This document shows positions 51,132 to 60,270 of a stretch of 64,000 nucleotides of DNA, piece after piece; the stretch's first letter is position 1, and every line of letters starts with the position of its first letter. Under the pieces are notes generated by a model. It had not been told where the DNA came from. It saw only the letters and a program-made list of their open reading frames with translations, and did no database searches. Source of the stretch: Chryseobacterium indologenes (GTDB lineage Bacteria; Bacteroidota; Bacteroidia; Flavobacteriales; Weeksellaceae); NCBI GenBank assembly GCA_016025055.1, contig CP065590.1, forward strand, positions 3,038,001 through 3,102,000, read 5' to 3'. The translations under genes and the position numbers were made by a program.

Positions 51132-52321
51132 TAGAAAATTAAAAGATTGATATCGTGGTACGTAAGTCCGAAACGGTCACAGATGATCTTTTTAGTATGT
51201 CTTCCCTTGTACATATATAAACTCTGCTTCATTTCATTTTTGCGGATCAGCATGTTTTCAAAACCGCCTTCTTCATCATAATTTAATATATAGGAAAGGA
51301 AGAAATTCGAAATGGCCTTTGTGGTAGTTCTAGGCATTCTAGACGTAAGGTTGGGAAGTCCGCAATGAATCACCCCGTGTTTGATCACATAAGGATTTTC
51401 CATGGTAGTCAGTTCAGAGGTTTCAATCACCTTACCGTTGTCTATGGTAATATCAATGATGACACTGCCTTTTTTCATTTTCATCACCATATCTTCAGTG
51501 ACGATCGGGGTCATATTCAATCTCGGAAGAGCTCCTATTACTACATCTGCTCGTCTTAAACTTTTGCTCAGCTCTTTAGGATCAATGATTGAAGTCGGAA
51601 CACGGCTGTCTACCATGGTATGAAGTCTTCTTAATTTTGATAAAGAATTATCGAAAACCTTTACACTGGCACCCAGGCCAATGGCTGCTTTTGTAGCAAA
51701 TTCACCTACGATTCCGGCTCCCAGAATAACTACTTCTGCAGGTCTTACTCCTGTAATTCCTCCCAGCATTAAACCGTTGGAAAGAGCCAGTAGTTCTGAT
51801 GCATATAAAATAGAAACAGTTCCCGCAATCTCGCCGATGAGTCGTACCAAGGCAAGTTGTTTGTATTCGTCAACGATAAATTCAAAAGCAATGGCATTGA
51901 TTTTCTTCTCTGCAAGCTTTAAGAAATAGGATTTTTCTCTAAGGTTGATCTGAAGCGCTGAAACCAGATAGGTATTAGGTTTCATAAAATCAATCTCGTC
52001 TTCTGTAGGAGGATTGACCTTTAGGATAAGGTCCTGCCCGAAGGCTTCCTTAGGATCATTCGTGATCTTTGCCCCGGATTCAGAATACTGTAAGTCTGTA
52101 AAAAATGAACCCTGACCGGCTCCTGATTCTACAATGATCTCATGGCCGTGCTCTACCAACACCTGTACGGCGTCAGGAGTAATGCAGGTTCTCCTTTCGT
52201 TAAGACAGGTTTCCTTAGGTATTCCAATACTGAATTGTTTTCCTTTTTTTATCACCTCCAATTTTTCCTCTTTCGGCATCAATTCTTCTTCTGTGAAAGG
52301 AGTAAAAATGTTTGTACTCAT
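51131..52321 (-). CDS. ald: Alanine dehydrogenase
   Basis: A 396-residue NAD-dependent dehydrogenase interconverting alanine and pyruvate plus ammonia. Motifs: GIPKETCLNERRTCITPDAV (about 33-52), EFIVDEYKQLALVRLIGEIAG, and the Rossmann VVILGAGIVGEFATKAAIGLGASVKVFD (about 196-223). The N-terminal 25-residue extension before the conserved core is common in Bacteroidota. The gene is followed by a 1-base overlap with a small membrane protein gene. Confidence 0.88.
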   Translation of the reverse strand: MSTNIFTPFTEEELMPKEEKLEVIKKGKQFSIGIPKETCLNERRTCITPDAVQVLVEHGHEIIVESGAGQGSFFTDLQYSESGAKITNDPKEAFGQDLILKVNPPTEDEIDFMKPNTYLVSALQINLREKSYFLKLAEKKINAIAFEFIVDEYKQLALVRLIGEIAGTVSILYASELLALSNGLMLGGITGVRPAEVVILGAGIVGEFATKAAIGLGASVKVFDNSLSKLRRLHTMVDSRVPTSIIDPKELSKSLRRADVVIGALPRLNMTPIVTEDMVMKMKKGSVIIDITIDNGKVIETSELTTMENPYVIKHGVIHCGLPNLTSRMPRTTTKAISNFFLSYILNYDEEGGFENMLIRKNEMKQSLYMYKGRHTKKIICDRFGLTYHDINLLIF

Positions 52322-52389
52322 CCTTAAATTAAATTATGTCTTACAGATTGTTATTTACTGTTGAATTAATAAGCAAAGATACATAATAT

Positions 52390-52797
52390 TTAATCGAATA
52401 AGATTTCTCTGCTTTCACCGGTATTCACAATACTCATTGTGTGGTACTTGAGACCGTAAAGTTCTTCTTCGTATACTTCCGGCCACTCAATAATACATAG
52501 AAAAGAGTTGTCCAGGTACTCTTCGATACCGATATCATAAACTTCTTCAATATTTTTCAGACGATACAAATCGAAATGGTAGATTTTTCCTTTTGATGTA
52601 TTGTATTCATTGACAATCGAATAGGTAGGAGAGTTTACTTCATCTTCACTTCCTAGGTTGTTAAGTAAAAACTGGGTAAACGTGGTTTTTCCTGCTCCCA
52701 GATTTCCTTTTAATAAAAGGATGTTATGTTGCAGCTGAGGAAGGATACTGTCTACTACTTCCTGCCAGTCTTCTATTGTATGTATTGTAAATTGCAT
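52390..52797 (-). CDS. tsaE: tRNA t6A biosynthesis ATPase TsaE
   Basis: A 135-residue P-loop ATPase needed with TsaB and TsaD for N6-threonylcarbamoyladenosine at tRNA position 37. Walker A is GNLGAGKTTF (about 31-40), followed by TYSIVNEYNTSKGKIYHFDLYRL with the conserved HFDLYR motif, and LCIIEWPEV near 100. Divergent from dnaG, 94 bases apart. Confidence 0.95.
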   Translation of the reverse strand: MQFTIHTIEDWQEVVDSILPQLQHNILLLKGNLGAGKTTFTQFLLNNLGSEDEVNSPTYSIVNEYNTSKGKIYHFDLYRLKNIEEVYDIGIEEYLDNSFLCIIEWPEVYEEELYGLKYHTMSIVNTGESREILFD

Positions 52798-52857
52798 AGG
52801 CTAATTTGTTGCAAAAATAATCATAAAACACATCAAATATATACTACACTTATATAA

Positions 52858-52887
52858 TTGCCGTGTTTTTTTTAATGTGTATTTTTG
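52858..52887 (+). promoter_or_regulatory. dnaG promoter
   Basis: TTG at 52858-52860 and TATTTTTG at 52880-52887 are exactly 19 bases apart. Only four bases separate the -7 box from the dnaG ATG at 52892, so transcription would start at or next to the start codon (leaderless mRNA). Confidence 0.75.
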
Positions 52888-52891
52888 CAGT

Positions 52892-54877
52892 ATGATTTCT
52901 AAGCAGACCATTGATAAAATATTTTCTACAATCCGTGTTGAAGAGATTGTGGGCGAATATGTGCAGTTGAAAAGAGCGGGGTCTAATTATAAAGGACTCA
53001 GCCCGTTTCATGAGGAAAAATCTCCAAGTTTTGTTGTTTCGCCAAGTAAACAGATCTGGAAAGATTTCTCTACAGGAAAAGGAGGAACGGCGATCTCTTT
53101 CCTGATGGAAATTGAAAACTTTACCTATCCTGAAGCATTGCGCCATGCAGCCAAAAAGTATGGAATTGAAATCGAAGAAGATCAAAGAGAGATCTCCGAA
53201 GAAGCCAAAAATGCCCAGACAGAGAAAGATCTCTTATATAAAATCCACGAAGTTGCCAATACCTATTTTCAGGAAGTGCTTTGGGATGATGCTGATGGAA
53301 GAAGTATAGGACTGTCGTATTTTAAGGAAAGAGAACTTAAAGATGACATCATCAGGAAATTTCAGTTGGGATATTCTCCGGAAAAGAAAAATGCCTTTAC
53401 CCAATATGCCCTGGAAAAAGGGTACACCAAAGAGATTCTGGAGAAATCGGGACTTTCCATTTTTCCTGAAAATACACCTGCCGGAGTTGACCGTTTCCGC
53501 GAAAGGGTGATTTTCCCTATTCATAGTTTTTCAGGAAGGGTGTTGGGCTTTGGGGCCAGAATTCTTAAAAGTAATGTTAAAACAGCCAAATATCTCAACT
53601 CACCGGAAACTGAGATTTATCATAAATCTAATGTCCTTTACGGATTAAATCAAAGTAAACAGTCTATTTCAAGGAAAAATGCCTGTCTATTGGTTGAGGG
53701 ATATATGGATGTGATCTCACTTCATATGTCGGGAATTGAAAATGTGGTGGCAAGTTCCGGAACTTCCCTGACAACAGAGCAGATCAAGCTGATAAAAAGG
53801 CTTACAGAAAATGTGACGATTCTTTTCGATGGTGATAACGCCGGTATTAAAGCGAGTTTCCGAAGTATCGACATGTTGCTGACAGAAGGGATGAACATCC
53901 GTGTACTTTTATTCCCGGATGGTGATGACCCGGATTCTTTCGCCCGAAAACATCCGCAGGATTATGTAGAGAAATACATCGAAAATGAAGCGATGGACTT
54001 CATTGATTTTAAGGCGGAAATCCTGCTGAAAGATATCGGAAATGACCCGATAAAAAAGGCTGAAGCGATCCGTGATATTGTAAAATCTGTTTCCTTTGTA
54101 CAGAATGCCCTGAAAAGGGAAGTATACCTTAAGGAAGTTTCCAATAAATTTGGACTTTCAGAGCAAAGTCTTTTCAATGAGCTGGATGTTCAGAAACAGA
54201 TTACTCAGAACCAGACCCATCATGTTCAGCAGCAGCAAAAAGAAAAGGAAGCTCCGAAAATGGAGATTGTTCCCTTGGATCAGGAAAAAGAAGATCCTTT
54301 CTTATTTGAGGTATTGTTTATGGAAAATAAGCTTGTTGAGCACATGCTTGCGTTCGGAGATATTGTTCTGAAACGCAGGACTGAAAATAATGAAGAATAT
54401 CAGATCACGGTTATCGAAGAAATTCTGCATCATTTTGAAGAAGAGCAATATGCATTTTTAGTTAAAGGAAATGAGATTATTATCAATCAGGTAAAAGAGG
54501 GAATTCAGAAAGAGGAGTTGAGGAGTGGAAACTTTTTCGTATCTTTTATGGATGAAGAAATTACCTCAAAAGTTGTAGATGCCCTGATCCCTTTAGACGA
54601 GCTTGAAAATTGGGCTTCCCGGAATATTTATCCCCCAAACTACGGAGATAAAGTAGCAGATCAGATTACAGGCGATGTTTTGCTGCATAAATACAGGTAC
54701 ATTGACTATCTGATCAAAGAAACTGCAAAAGAACTGGATCAATACAGCAATACCGATGAAGGAAAATACTATGAGCTGATCAAAAAAATCACCCTACTGA
54801 AACAGGCTTCCATGCGATTGAGCAATATCATCGAGTATTCGCCTATCAAAGGAATCTATGTGGATAGAAAAAGATAG
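52892..54877 (+). CDS. dnaG: DNA primase, zinc-ligand-free type
   Basis: A 661-residue primase. The N-terminal domain keeps the CHC2 fold outline (LKRAGSNYKGLSPFHEEKSPSFVVSPSKQIWKDFSTGKGG, about 26-65), but the zinc ligands are lost: Ser replaces Cys before PFH and the CFGC turn reads DFST. Flavobacterial primases appear to share this feature. The TOPRIM core has LLVEGYMDVISLH and LFDGDNAG (catalytic Glu and Asp). The last 200 residues are the helicase-binding region. The ATG at 52892 is fixed by its perfect promoter just upstream; a longer frame from 52877 would overlap the promoter. Confidence 0.93.
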   Translation: MISKQTIDKIFSTIRVEEIVGEYVQLKRAGSNYKGLSPFHEEKSPSFVVSPSKQIWKDFSTGKGGTAISFLMEIENFTYPEALRHAAKKYGIEIEEDQREISEEAKNAQTEKDLLYKIHEVANTYFQEVLWDDADGRSIGLSYFKERELKDDIIRKFQLGYSPEKKNAFTQYALEKGYTKEILEKSGLSIFPENTPAGVDRFRERVIFPIHSFSGRVLGFGARILKSNVKTAKYLNSPETEIYHKSNVLYGLNQSKQSISRKNACLLVEGYMDVISLHMSGIENVVASSGTSLTTEQIKLIKRLTENVTILFDGDNAGIKASFRSIDMLLTEGMNIRVLLFPDGDDPDSFARKHPQDYVEKYIENEAMDFIDFKAEILLKDIGNDPIKKAEAIRDIVKSVSFVQNALKREVYLKEVSNKFGLSEQSLFNELDVQKQITQNQTHHVQQQQKEKEAPKMEIVPLDQEKEDPFLFEVLFMENKLVEHMLAFGDIVLKRRTENNEEYQITVIEEILHHFEEEQYAFLVKGNEIIINQVKEGIQKEELRSGNFFVSFMDEEITSKVVDALIPLDELENWASRNIYPPNYGDKVADQITGDVLLHKYRYIDYLIKETAKELDQYSNTDEGKYYELIKKITLLKQASMRLSNIIEYSPIKGIYVDRKR

Positions 54878-54987
54878 ATCAGCAAAACGTTGAAGGATAT
54901 TGTGACAAAAAGTCCTATTAAATTTTAGGAATAAATATTGTAATTTAACCTTCACGAATATTTGTTAAAATAATACATAATAGAAAT

Positions 54988-55674
54988 ATGGACATTAAAA
55001 AGGAATTCAGAGATTTCTCTGTAAAACATTTAGGAAACAACGGTTTGGTTACCGATCAGTATATGGGCATGTATGGCCCGACGAATCTTACTCCGTACAT
55101 CATGGAAGAAAGAAGATTAAACGTTGCTCAGATGGACGTTTTCTCCCGTCTGATGATGGACAGGATTATCTTCCTGGGAACAGGAATTGATGATCAGGTA
55201 GCAAATATCGTTACAGCGCAGCTTTTATTCTTGGAAAGTGCAGACCCTTCAAAAGATATTCAGATTTATATTAATTCTCCCGGAGGAAGTGTATACGCAG
55301 GACTTGGAATTTATGACACAATGCAGATCATTAAACCAGACGTAGCGACAATCTGTACAGGTATGGCTGCTTCAATGGGAGCCGTATTACTGGTTGCCGG
55401 AGAAAAAGGAAAACGTTCTGCTCTTAAGCACTCAAGAGTAATGATCCACCAACCTTCAGGAGGGGCACAAGGTGTGGCTTCTGATATGGAAATCAACTTA
55501 AGAGAAATGCTGAAATTGAAGCAGGAGTTGTACGAAATTATCGGTCACCACTCAGGACAGACGTATGAGTGGGTGGAGAAATCTTCTGACAGAGATTACT
55601 GGATGACTTCTGAAGAAGCTAAAGGCTACGGAATGGTAGATGAGGTTTTACAGAGATCTACAGAGAAAAAATAA
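54988..55674 (+). CDS. clpP: ATP-dependent Clp protease proteolytic subunit
   Basis: A 228-residue serine peptidase that forms the tetradecameric ClpP chamber. The catalytic Ser is in GMAASMGAVLL (about 125-135), His in IHQPSGGAQG (about 150-159) and Asp near 200. YINSPGGSVYAGLGIYDTMQ is the oxyanion strand. A roughly 25-residue N-terminal extension precedes the family core. Monocistronic with a strong terminator; clpX is not adjacent. Confidence 0.95.
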   Translation: MDIKKEFRDFSVKHLGNNGLVTDQYMGMYGPTNLTPYIMEERRLNVAQMDVFSRLMMDRIIFLGTGIDDQVANIVTAQLLFLESADPSKDIQIYINSPGGSVYAGLGIYDTMQIIKPDVATICTGMAASMGAVLLVAGEKGKRSALKHSRVMIHQPSGGAQGVASDMEINLREMLKLKQELYEIIGHHSGQTYEWVEKSSDRDYWMTSEEAKGYGMVDEVLQRSTEKK

Positions 55675-55692
55675 GTGATGGTCACATCATGA

Positions 55693-55722
55693 AAAAACGC
55701 ACCAATTTGGTGCGTTTTTTTT
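55693..55722 (+). terminator. clpP terminator
   Basis: A 10-bp stem AAACGCACCA/TGGTGCGTTT with loop ATT, then T-run. Confidence 0.92.
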
Positions 55723-55810
55723 GTCAAATTTTGATTTTTTATACATAAAATCCTTCTGACTGATTAGCCTTATCCTGTTATCTACATGGATCAAATTGAA
55801 GACGTGATAA

Positions 55811-55852
55811 TTCCCCTCCGGCGGGGTGTCAAATCGTAGATTTGACGGGGTG
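55811..55852. repeat. Compound palindromic intergenic repeat
   Basis: Two adjacent palindromes, CCCCTCCGGCGGGG (55813-55826) and TCAAATC-GTA-GATTTGA (55829-55845), followed by CGGGGTGG. The GC-rich motif stands out in this AT-rich region and resembles the dispersed palindromes found between genes in flavobacterial genomes. It lies about 90 bases after the clpP terminator and has no T-run of its own. Confidence 0.6.
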
Positions 55853-56055
55853 GTCAGTAACTCCCAAAATGACTAAATTATGAATTTAGCTGATTCATGG
55901 TAAATTAAAGCAAAGTCATTAATTTATTACGTTAATTTTTATTTTTTGTTGTTTATCTTTAATTTATTGTAGAAATTTCATTGTTAAAATACAATTATCA
56001 TTGTGTTCAAGATCAGTTTACAATCAATTTATACTTTCGCGCCATAAAAAGTATT

Positions 56056-57321
56056 ATGAAAAAACTATTATTATCAGTGCTGGTAGTAACGGTAGGAATA
56101 TCGTGCAGCAAAGATGATGACCATTCCAATAACCAGGATATTAATTACTCAAAACTTCCTCAGGAATTTCCTTTTTCCACGTTGGCAACAATCAATGGAG
56201 TAGATGTGATCAATGGCGGATTCGGCTCCGGAGCCGCAGCTCACCCTTCCAGAAAGGGAGAATTTTATGTGATTACCGATAGAGGACCCAATACAGATTA
56301 TTTAAACGGAAAGAAATTTCTGACTCCTAATTTTACCCCAACCATTATGCATTTTAAGATCAATGCAGAAGGAAAAGTAGAAGTCATTCAATATATAAAA
56401 CTTAAGAATCCATCCGGTCAACCGATCACCGGATTACCCAACCCGGTAGGAATGGGAAGTACGGGTGAAGTAGCTTACGATGCATCCGGAAACGTTCTGG
56501 GAACTGATAAATATGGGTTGGACAGTGAAAGTATTGTCGCAGCTCCGGACGGTACATTCTGGGTTTCCGATGAATACGGACCTCATATCGTACATTACAG
56601 TGCAGAGGGAGTTGAAATGGAAAGAATAAGCCCGGTCGGCGTGAATACAGGCACCAGAAAACTTCCTGCTGTATTGGCCAAAAGAAGAGCCAACAGAGGA
56701 ATGGAAGGACTTTGCCTTACACCGGATGGTAGAACCTTAGTTGGTACAATCCAGTCTATGATGTATGTCCCGAGCAAAGCTGCCGCAAAAAATACAACGT
56801 TAACCAGAATTGTAACTTTTGACACGGTTACAGGTCAGACCAAACAGTTTTTATATAAACAGGAGGGCGGTGGCTCAGATTCTGTTTGTGATATTACAGC
56901 ATTAAGCAACACCGAATTCCTGGTAATCGAAAGAGATGGAAACTTCGGATCACAAGGAGGAATTAAAAAAGTATACAGAATCAATATCAGCGCAGCTACA
57001 GATGTTACAGGAACCGATATAAATGCTGTTGACGGAATGAAAGTGAATAATAAAGCACTGGAAGAATGCACCTGGGACGAATTAAATACAGCGGGAATAA
57101 AAACTGTAACTAAAACGTTAGCGGTAGATCTTGTGGCAAAACTGGGATATGAACATGATAAGTTTGAAGGAATAGTTTATCTGGGAAATAATAAACTGGC
57201 CGTTTTCAATGATGATGATTTCGGAGTGGTAGATGATGGAAACGGAAACCCGAAAGCAAAAATATTACCTAAAACAGGTAAAGTAGACAAAGGAACTATG
57301 TACATAGTCGATATTCAGTAA
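56056..57321 (+). CDS. Esterase-like activity of phytase family lipoprotein
   Basis: A 421-residue lipoprotein: signal MKKLLLSVLVVTVGISC with Cys17 followed by SKDDD. The mature protein is a beta-propeller-like fold of the 'esterase-like activity of phytase' family, with SGAAAHPSRKGEFYVITDRGPNTDYL (about 57-82), DSESIVAAPDGTFWVSDEYGPHIVHYS and KFEGIVYLGNNKLAVFNDDDFGV. These are exported hydrolases whose substrates are usually unknown. A TACTTTCG box lies at 56032-56039. Start at 56056 is chosen because the longer frame overlaps it. Confidence 0.85.
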   Translation: MKKLLLSVLVVTVGISCSKDDDHSNNQDINYSKLPQEFPFSTLATINGVDVINGGFGSGAAAHPSRKGEFYVITDRGPNTDYLNGKKFLTPNFTPTIMHFKINAEGKVEVIQYIKLKNPSGQPITGLPNPVGMGSTGEVAYDASGNVLGTDKYGLDSESIVAAPDGTFWVSDEYGPHIVHYSAEGVEMERISPVGVNTGTRKLPAVLAKRRANRGMEGLCLTPDGRTLVGTIQSMMYVPSKAAAKNTTLTRIVTFDTVTGQTKQFLYKQEGGGSDSVCDITALSNTEFLVIERDGNFGSQGGIKKVYRINISAATDVTGTDINAVDGMKVNNKALEECTWDELNTAGIKTVTKTLAVDLVAKLGYEHDKFEGIVYLGNNKLAVFNDDDFGVVDDGNGNPKAKILPKTGKVDKGTMYIVDIQ

Positions 57322-57336
57322 TTAGATTTTTTTAAA

Positions 57337-57368
57337 GAAAACGGCGAACATTTTGTTCGCCGTTTTTA
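57337..57368 (+). terminator. Terminator after the phytase-like gene
   Basis: Stem AAAACGGCGAAC/GTTCGCCGTTTT with loop ATTTT, then T-run. Confidence 0.9.
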
Positions 57369-57398
57369 TTTGGAGTTGGGAATAACATTTTCCATCAT

Positions 57399-57452
57399 AG
57401 CGGGCTTTAGCCCGTTTTCAAAAATACAATATTCCATCGGCTTCAGCCAAAA
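57399..57452. repeat. Pair of short intergenic palindromes
   Basis: CGGGCTTTAGCCCG followed 30 bases later by the related TCGGCTTCAGCCAA. Both have the form GGCTTnAGCC. They sit between two convergent genes and beyond the plus-strand terminator, so they may serve the minus-strand tpiA end or be dispersed repeats. Confidence 0.45.
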
Positions 57453-57467
57453 CTTACCATGACAGGA

Positions 57468-58226
57468 TTAGTTAAAAGCTTCAATAATCTTAGAGAAATC
57501 TTCCAGTTTTAAGGCAGCTCCACCGATAAGACCACCGTCAATATCCGGTTGTGAAAAAATTTCTTTAGCATTATCCGGTTTTACAGAACCTCCGTAAAGG
57601 ATAGAAACTTCGTCAGCAACTTCCTGTCCGTATTTCGCAGCAATAATGCTTCTGATGTGAGCGTGGATTTCCTGAGCTTGCTCAGGACTCGCTGTTTCTC
57701 CTGTTCCGATAGCCCATACAGGCTCGTAGGCGATAACCACTTTCTTAATTTCTTCAGCAGAAAGGGTAAATAGAGCAACTTCAGTCTGGTTTTTTACCAC
57801 TTCAAAGTGCTCTCCTGCTTTTCTTTGCTCAAGAGTTTCCCCGTTGCAATACACAGGAATAAGACCTTTGTCAAGAGCCAGTTTAATCTTTCTGTTGCAG
57901 TGAGAATCTGTTTCACCGTGGTATTGTCTTCTTTCAGAATGTCCGATTAATGAGCCGGTTGCATCGATAGATTCAAGCATATCTGCAGAGATTTCTCCGG
58001 TATAGGCACCGCTCTCATGCTCGCTCATGTCCTGGGAAAATACCCCGATTTCATCCTTTTCAAAGATGTCTTTGGCCATCATCAGGTATAATGAAGGGGG
58101 AGCAATCCAAACCTCACAGTTGGTAGTATTGTTATTTTTATAGCTTAGTAACTGAATCATCAATTGTTGTGCATCAATTACATTTTTGTTCATTTTCCAG
58201 TTGCCTGCAACTATTTTTCTTCTCAT
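57468..58226 (-). CDS. tpiA: Triosephosphate isomerase
   Basis: A 252-residue TIM-barrel enzyme of glycolysis. GNWKMNK at residues 7-13 holds the catalytic Lys; His is in LIGHSERRQYHGE (about 93-105), Glu in VVIAYEPVWAIGTG (about 164-177), and the phosphate-binding GGSVKPDNAKEI and GGLIGGAALK follow. Length and motifs are normal. Confidence 0.97.
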   Translation of the reverse strand: MRRKIVAGNWKMNKNVIDAQQLMIQLLSYKNNNTTNCEVWIAPPSLYLMMAKDIFEKDEIGVFSQDMSEHESGAYTGEISADMLESIDATGSLIGHSERRQYHGETDSHCNRKIKLALDKGLIPVYCNGETLEQRKAGEHFEVVKNQTEVALFTLSAEEIKKVVIAYEPVWAIGTGETASPEQAQEIHAHIRSIIAAKYGQEVADEVSILYGGSVKPDNAKEIFSQPDIDGGLIGGAALKLEDFSKIIEAFN

Positions 58227-58343
58227 AAGATTTATTATATTGATTTATTTACTTTTTATTCTTTCTCACCAGATAATCTGAGGGCTTTTTTATCTCTCGC
58301 TGATTAGATTGATTGAGCAGATTATTGGAGTCATAATACACAT

Positions 58344-58721
58344 TTATAGATTGTTTACAACTCTTTTTATACTGTCTAATATATTTGCCGTATTGAAGTT
58401 AATCAATAATCCTAATTTTTTATCAGATAACTTTAAATAAGTATTCAATTGTTTATAGTGAACGTTATCTAATTCTTTTACCGATTTCAATTCCAGAATG
58501 ACCTTATCTTCAATTAAAATGTCAATTTTAAAATTGATATCAAACTTTTTGTCATCATAATAAACAGGAAGTATAACTTCGGATTTAACATTCAGATCAT
58601 TTTTTTCTAATTCATAAATCAGTATTTTTTGATATACAGATTCCAATAAACCAGGTCCTAACTGGTTATATACATTGAAAACAGATTTTCGTACGATATA
58701 TGAAATTTCGTTTTCTGTCAT
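58344..58721 (-). CDS. GxxExxY family protein
   Basis: A 125-residue protein with the family motif GPGLLESVYQKIL (about 21-33), a downstream KIDILIEDKVILELKSVKEL (Asp and ELK, the PD-(D/E)XK-like triad) and YLKLSDKKLGLLINF. The fold suggests a nuclease-like domain, but no activity is established for the family. Such genes are often scattered and vary between strains. A tandem-like string of CTGCGNNATCTGCG lies just upstream. It stands in the middle of an otherwise conserved tpiA to folP block. Confidence 0.85.
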   Translation of the reverse strand: MTENEISYIVRKSVFNVYNQLGPGLLESVYQKILIYELEKNDLNVKSEVILPVYYDDKKFDINFKIDILIEDKVILELKSVKELDNVHYKQLNTYLKLSDKKLGLLINFNTANILDSIKRVVNNL

Positions 58722-58728
58722 AATAAAT

Positions 58729-58760
58729 AATCTGCGTGATCTGCGAAATCTGCGAGCAAA
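58729..58760. repeat. Short CTGCG-type repeat beside the GxxExxY gene
   Basis: CTGCG occurs three times (CTGCGTGAT, CTGCGAAAT, CTGCGAGCA) in 30 bases just upstream of the gene. A related TCTCGCTGATTAGATTGA string lies on its other side near 58295. Confidence 0.45.
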
Positions 58761-58763
58761 ATA

Positions 58764-59114
58764 TTACGCAATCCCCCAAAGATTCTTCAGCAGAATATAG
58801 AATGTATGCTCCTCTTCAGTTACTTTATTATCTGCTTTGATAAGTGATTTGGCAAACTGAACAAACTTTACACGCTCATCTTCTGTAGAATCATCCAGGA
58901 AGCATCTTGCATGAAATTCAAAATGATCTTTCCATTCCTCAGGCTGTAAAAGAGCAAGGGTTTCAAGTTCATTGTCAAGATTCATTCTGAAAGGAAATTC
59001 GTCAGCAAGATATTGTTGTACAAGCATCCCTTCTTCCGGAGCAAACTCTCCGTCTACAGAAGAAAGGATCATTAATAAGTGGTATCCTGCAATTGATTTA
59101 TTTGATTTTTGCAT
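58764..59114 (-). CDS. TerB-like protein
   Basis: A 116-residue all-helical protein resembling the TerB family: YHLLMILSSVDGEFAPEEGMLVQQYL (about 11-36) with an Asp-Gly-Glu turn, then AKSLIKADNKVTEEEHTFY with a second DNKVTEEE turn that could bind metal. Function is unknown. It follows the BT_3928 gene by 47 bases in the same direction. Confidence 0.8.
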   Translation of the reverse strand: MQKSNKSIAGYHLLMILSSVDGEFAPEEGMLVQQYLADEFPFRMNLDNELETLALLQPEEWKDHFEFHARCFLDDSTEDERVKFVQFAKSLIKADNKVTEEEHTFYILLKNLWGIA

Positions 59115-59161
59115 TGTTTTTTTGAATTTATAGTTTAGTGTTTACGTCTCCCGATTATTTC

Positions 59162-60269
59162 TTACTTTATATAATCCTTTGCAGGCTGTTTATCTACAAT
59201 TTTTCCATTTTGAAGAATCAGAACAAACGGGTTGCTTCTTGCAATGGTTTTAATAGCAGTACCGTCCATCATGGCATTTTTAATCGTTTTAAAAGTATTC
59301 TGATCTGTTGAAACGCCATATATAACTGCTCCTTTCTGAGTATTGACTTTGGTTTCTACCTTTTGAAGAAGATCGGCAGAAAACTCTTTCGGATGATAAG
59401 AAAATACTAAAACAGCTTTCGGAGCTTTGATGATCTCATCCGTAAGTTCCATTCCCGCAGGATCTTCAATCTTGAATTTTACAATCTCAGATTTATATCC
59501 TTCTTTTACAAGAACAGATTCATTTTTTCCTTCTTCAATCTTCCATGGAGAACCTTCTGCCCAGTATTTCGTTTCTTTGATGTAATCATCCTGGTTTACC
59601 TTTAAAATTTCTCCTGTTTTTTGATTTTTCAGAGAATAAAAGGTCTTATATTCAGAAGGATTTTTATTGATTTTTTCTTTTTCTCCTTTAATATCTGTTC
59701 CAACTTTATAATCACGGAAATCGATGATAGGTTCATGCATAATTCCTTGAGCCATAATGTAAATCATTCCCAAAGAAAATACAGCGAAAAGAGCATATTT
59801 GAACTTGCCTGTAGATTCTTTTTACTGCTTCCGTACTCATCCGTTTTACGGAAATCTTTTTATACAGAGCAAACAGAAGGATAAGTCCCACCAAAAGAGC
59901 AACATCTTTAAAGAAACTCTGCCAAGGCGTAAATTTAATAGCGTCTCCGAAGCATCCGCAATCTGTAACCACATTGAAATAGGCAGAATAGAATGTAAGG
60001 AATCCAAAGAACACACAAAGCGCTATCAATGCTGATAAGGTCAATTTTAGCTTCAGTTTAAGCAACAACATAAATCCGAGGAAAAGCTCGAGTACAACAA
60101 CAATAATTGAAAACAGCAACGCAAATTTTTCAAAAAACGGCATGTTGAATACAGCAGGTGAAAAATATTCCTCCATTTTGAAAGAGAATCCCACAAGATC
60201 CACAGCTTTCACAAAGCCGGACAGGATAAAAATAACTGCGATAATAAAGCGTAATAAACCTTTGATCAT
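59162..60269 (-). CDS. BT_3928 family protein (DoxX-like membrane part plus thioredoxin-like domain), interrupted by a 1-base frameshift
   Basis: About 368 residues. Four membrane helices form a DoxX/MauE-like unit (about 1-140), with FYSAYFNVVTDCGCFGDAIKFTPWQSFFKD holding the CGC motif. A linker with one more helix leads to an extracytoplasmic alpha/beta domain that ends RSNPFVLILQNGKIVDK, a thioredoxin-like end. One base too many in the T-run 59819-59823 splits it; removing it joins VKE-STGKFKYALFAVFSLGMIYIMAQG. It starts 1 base after the DUF1599 stop. Confidence 0.85.
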
Positions 60270-60270
60270 A

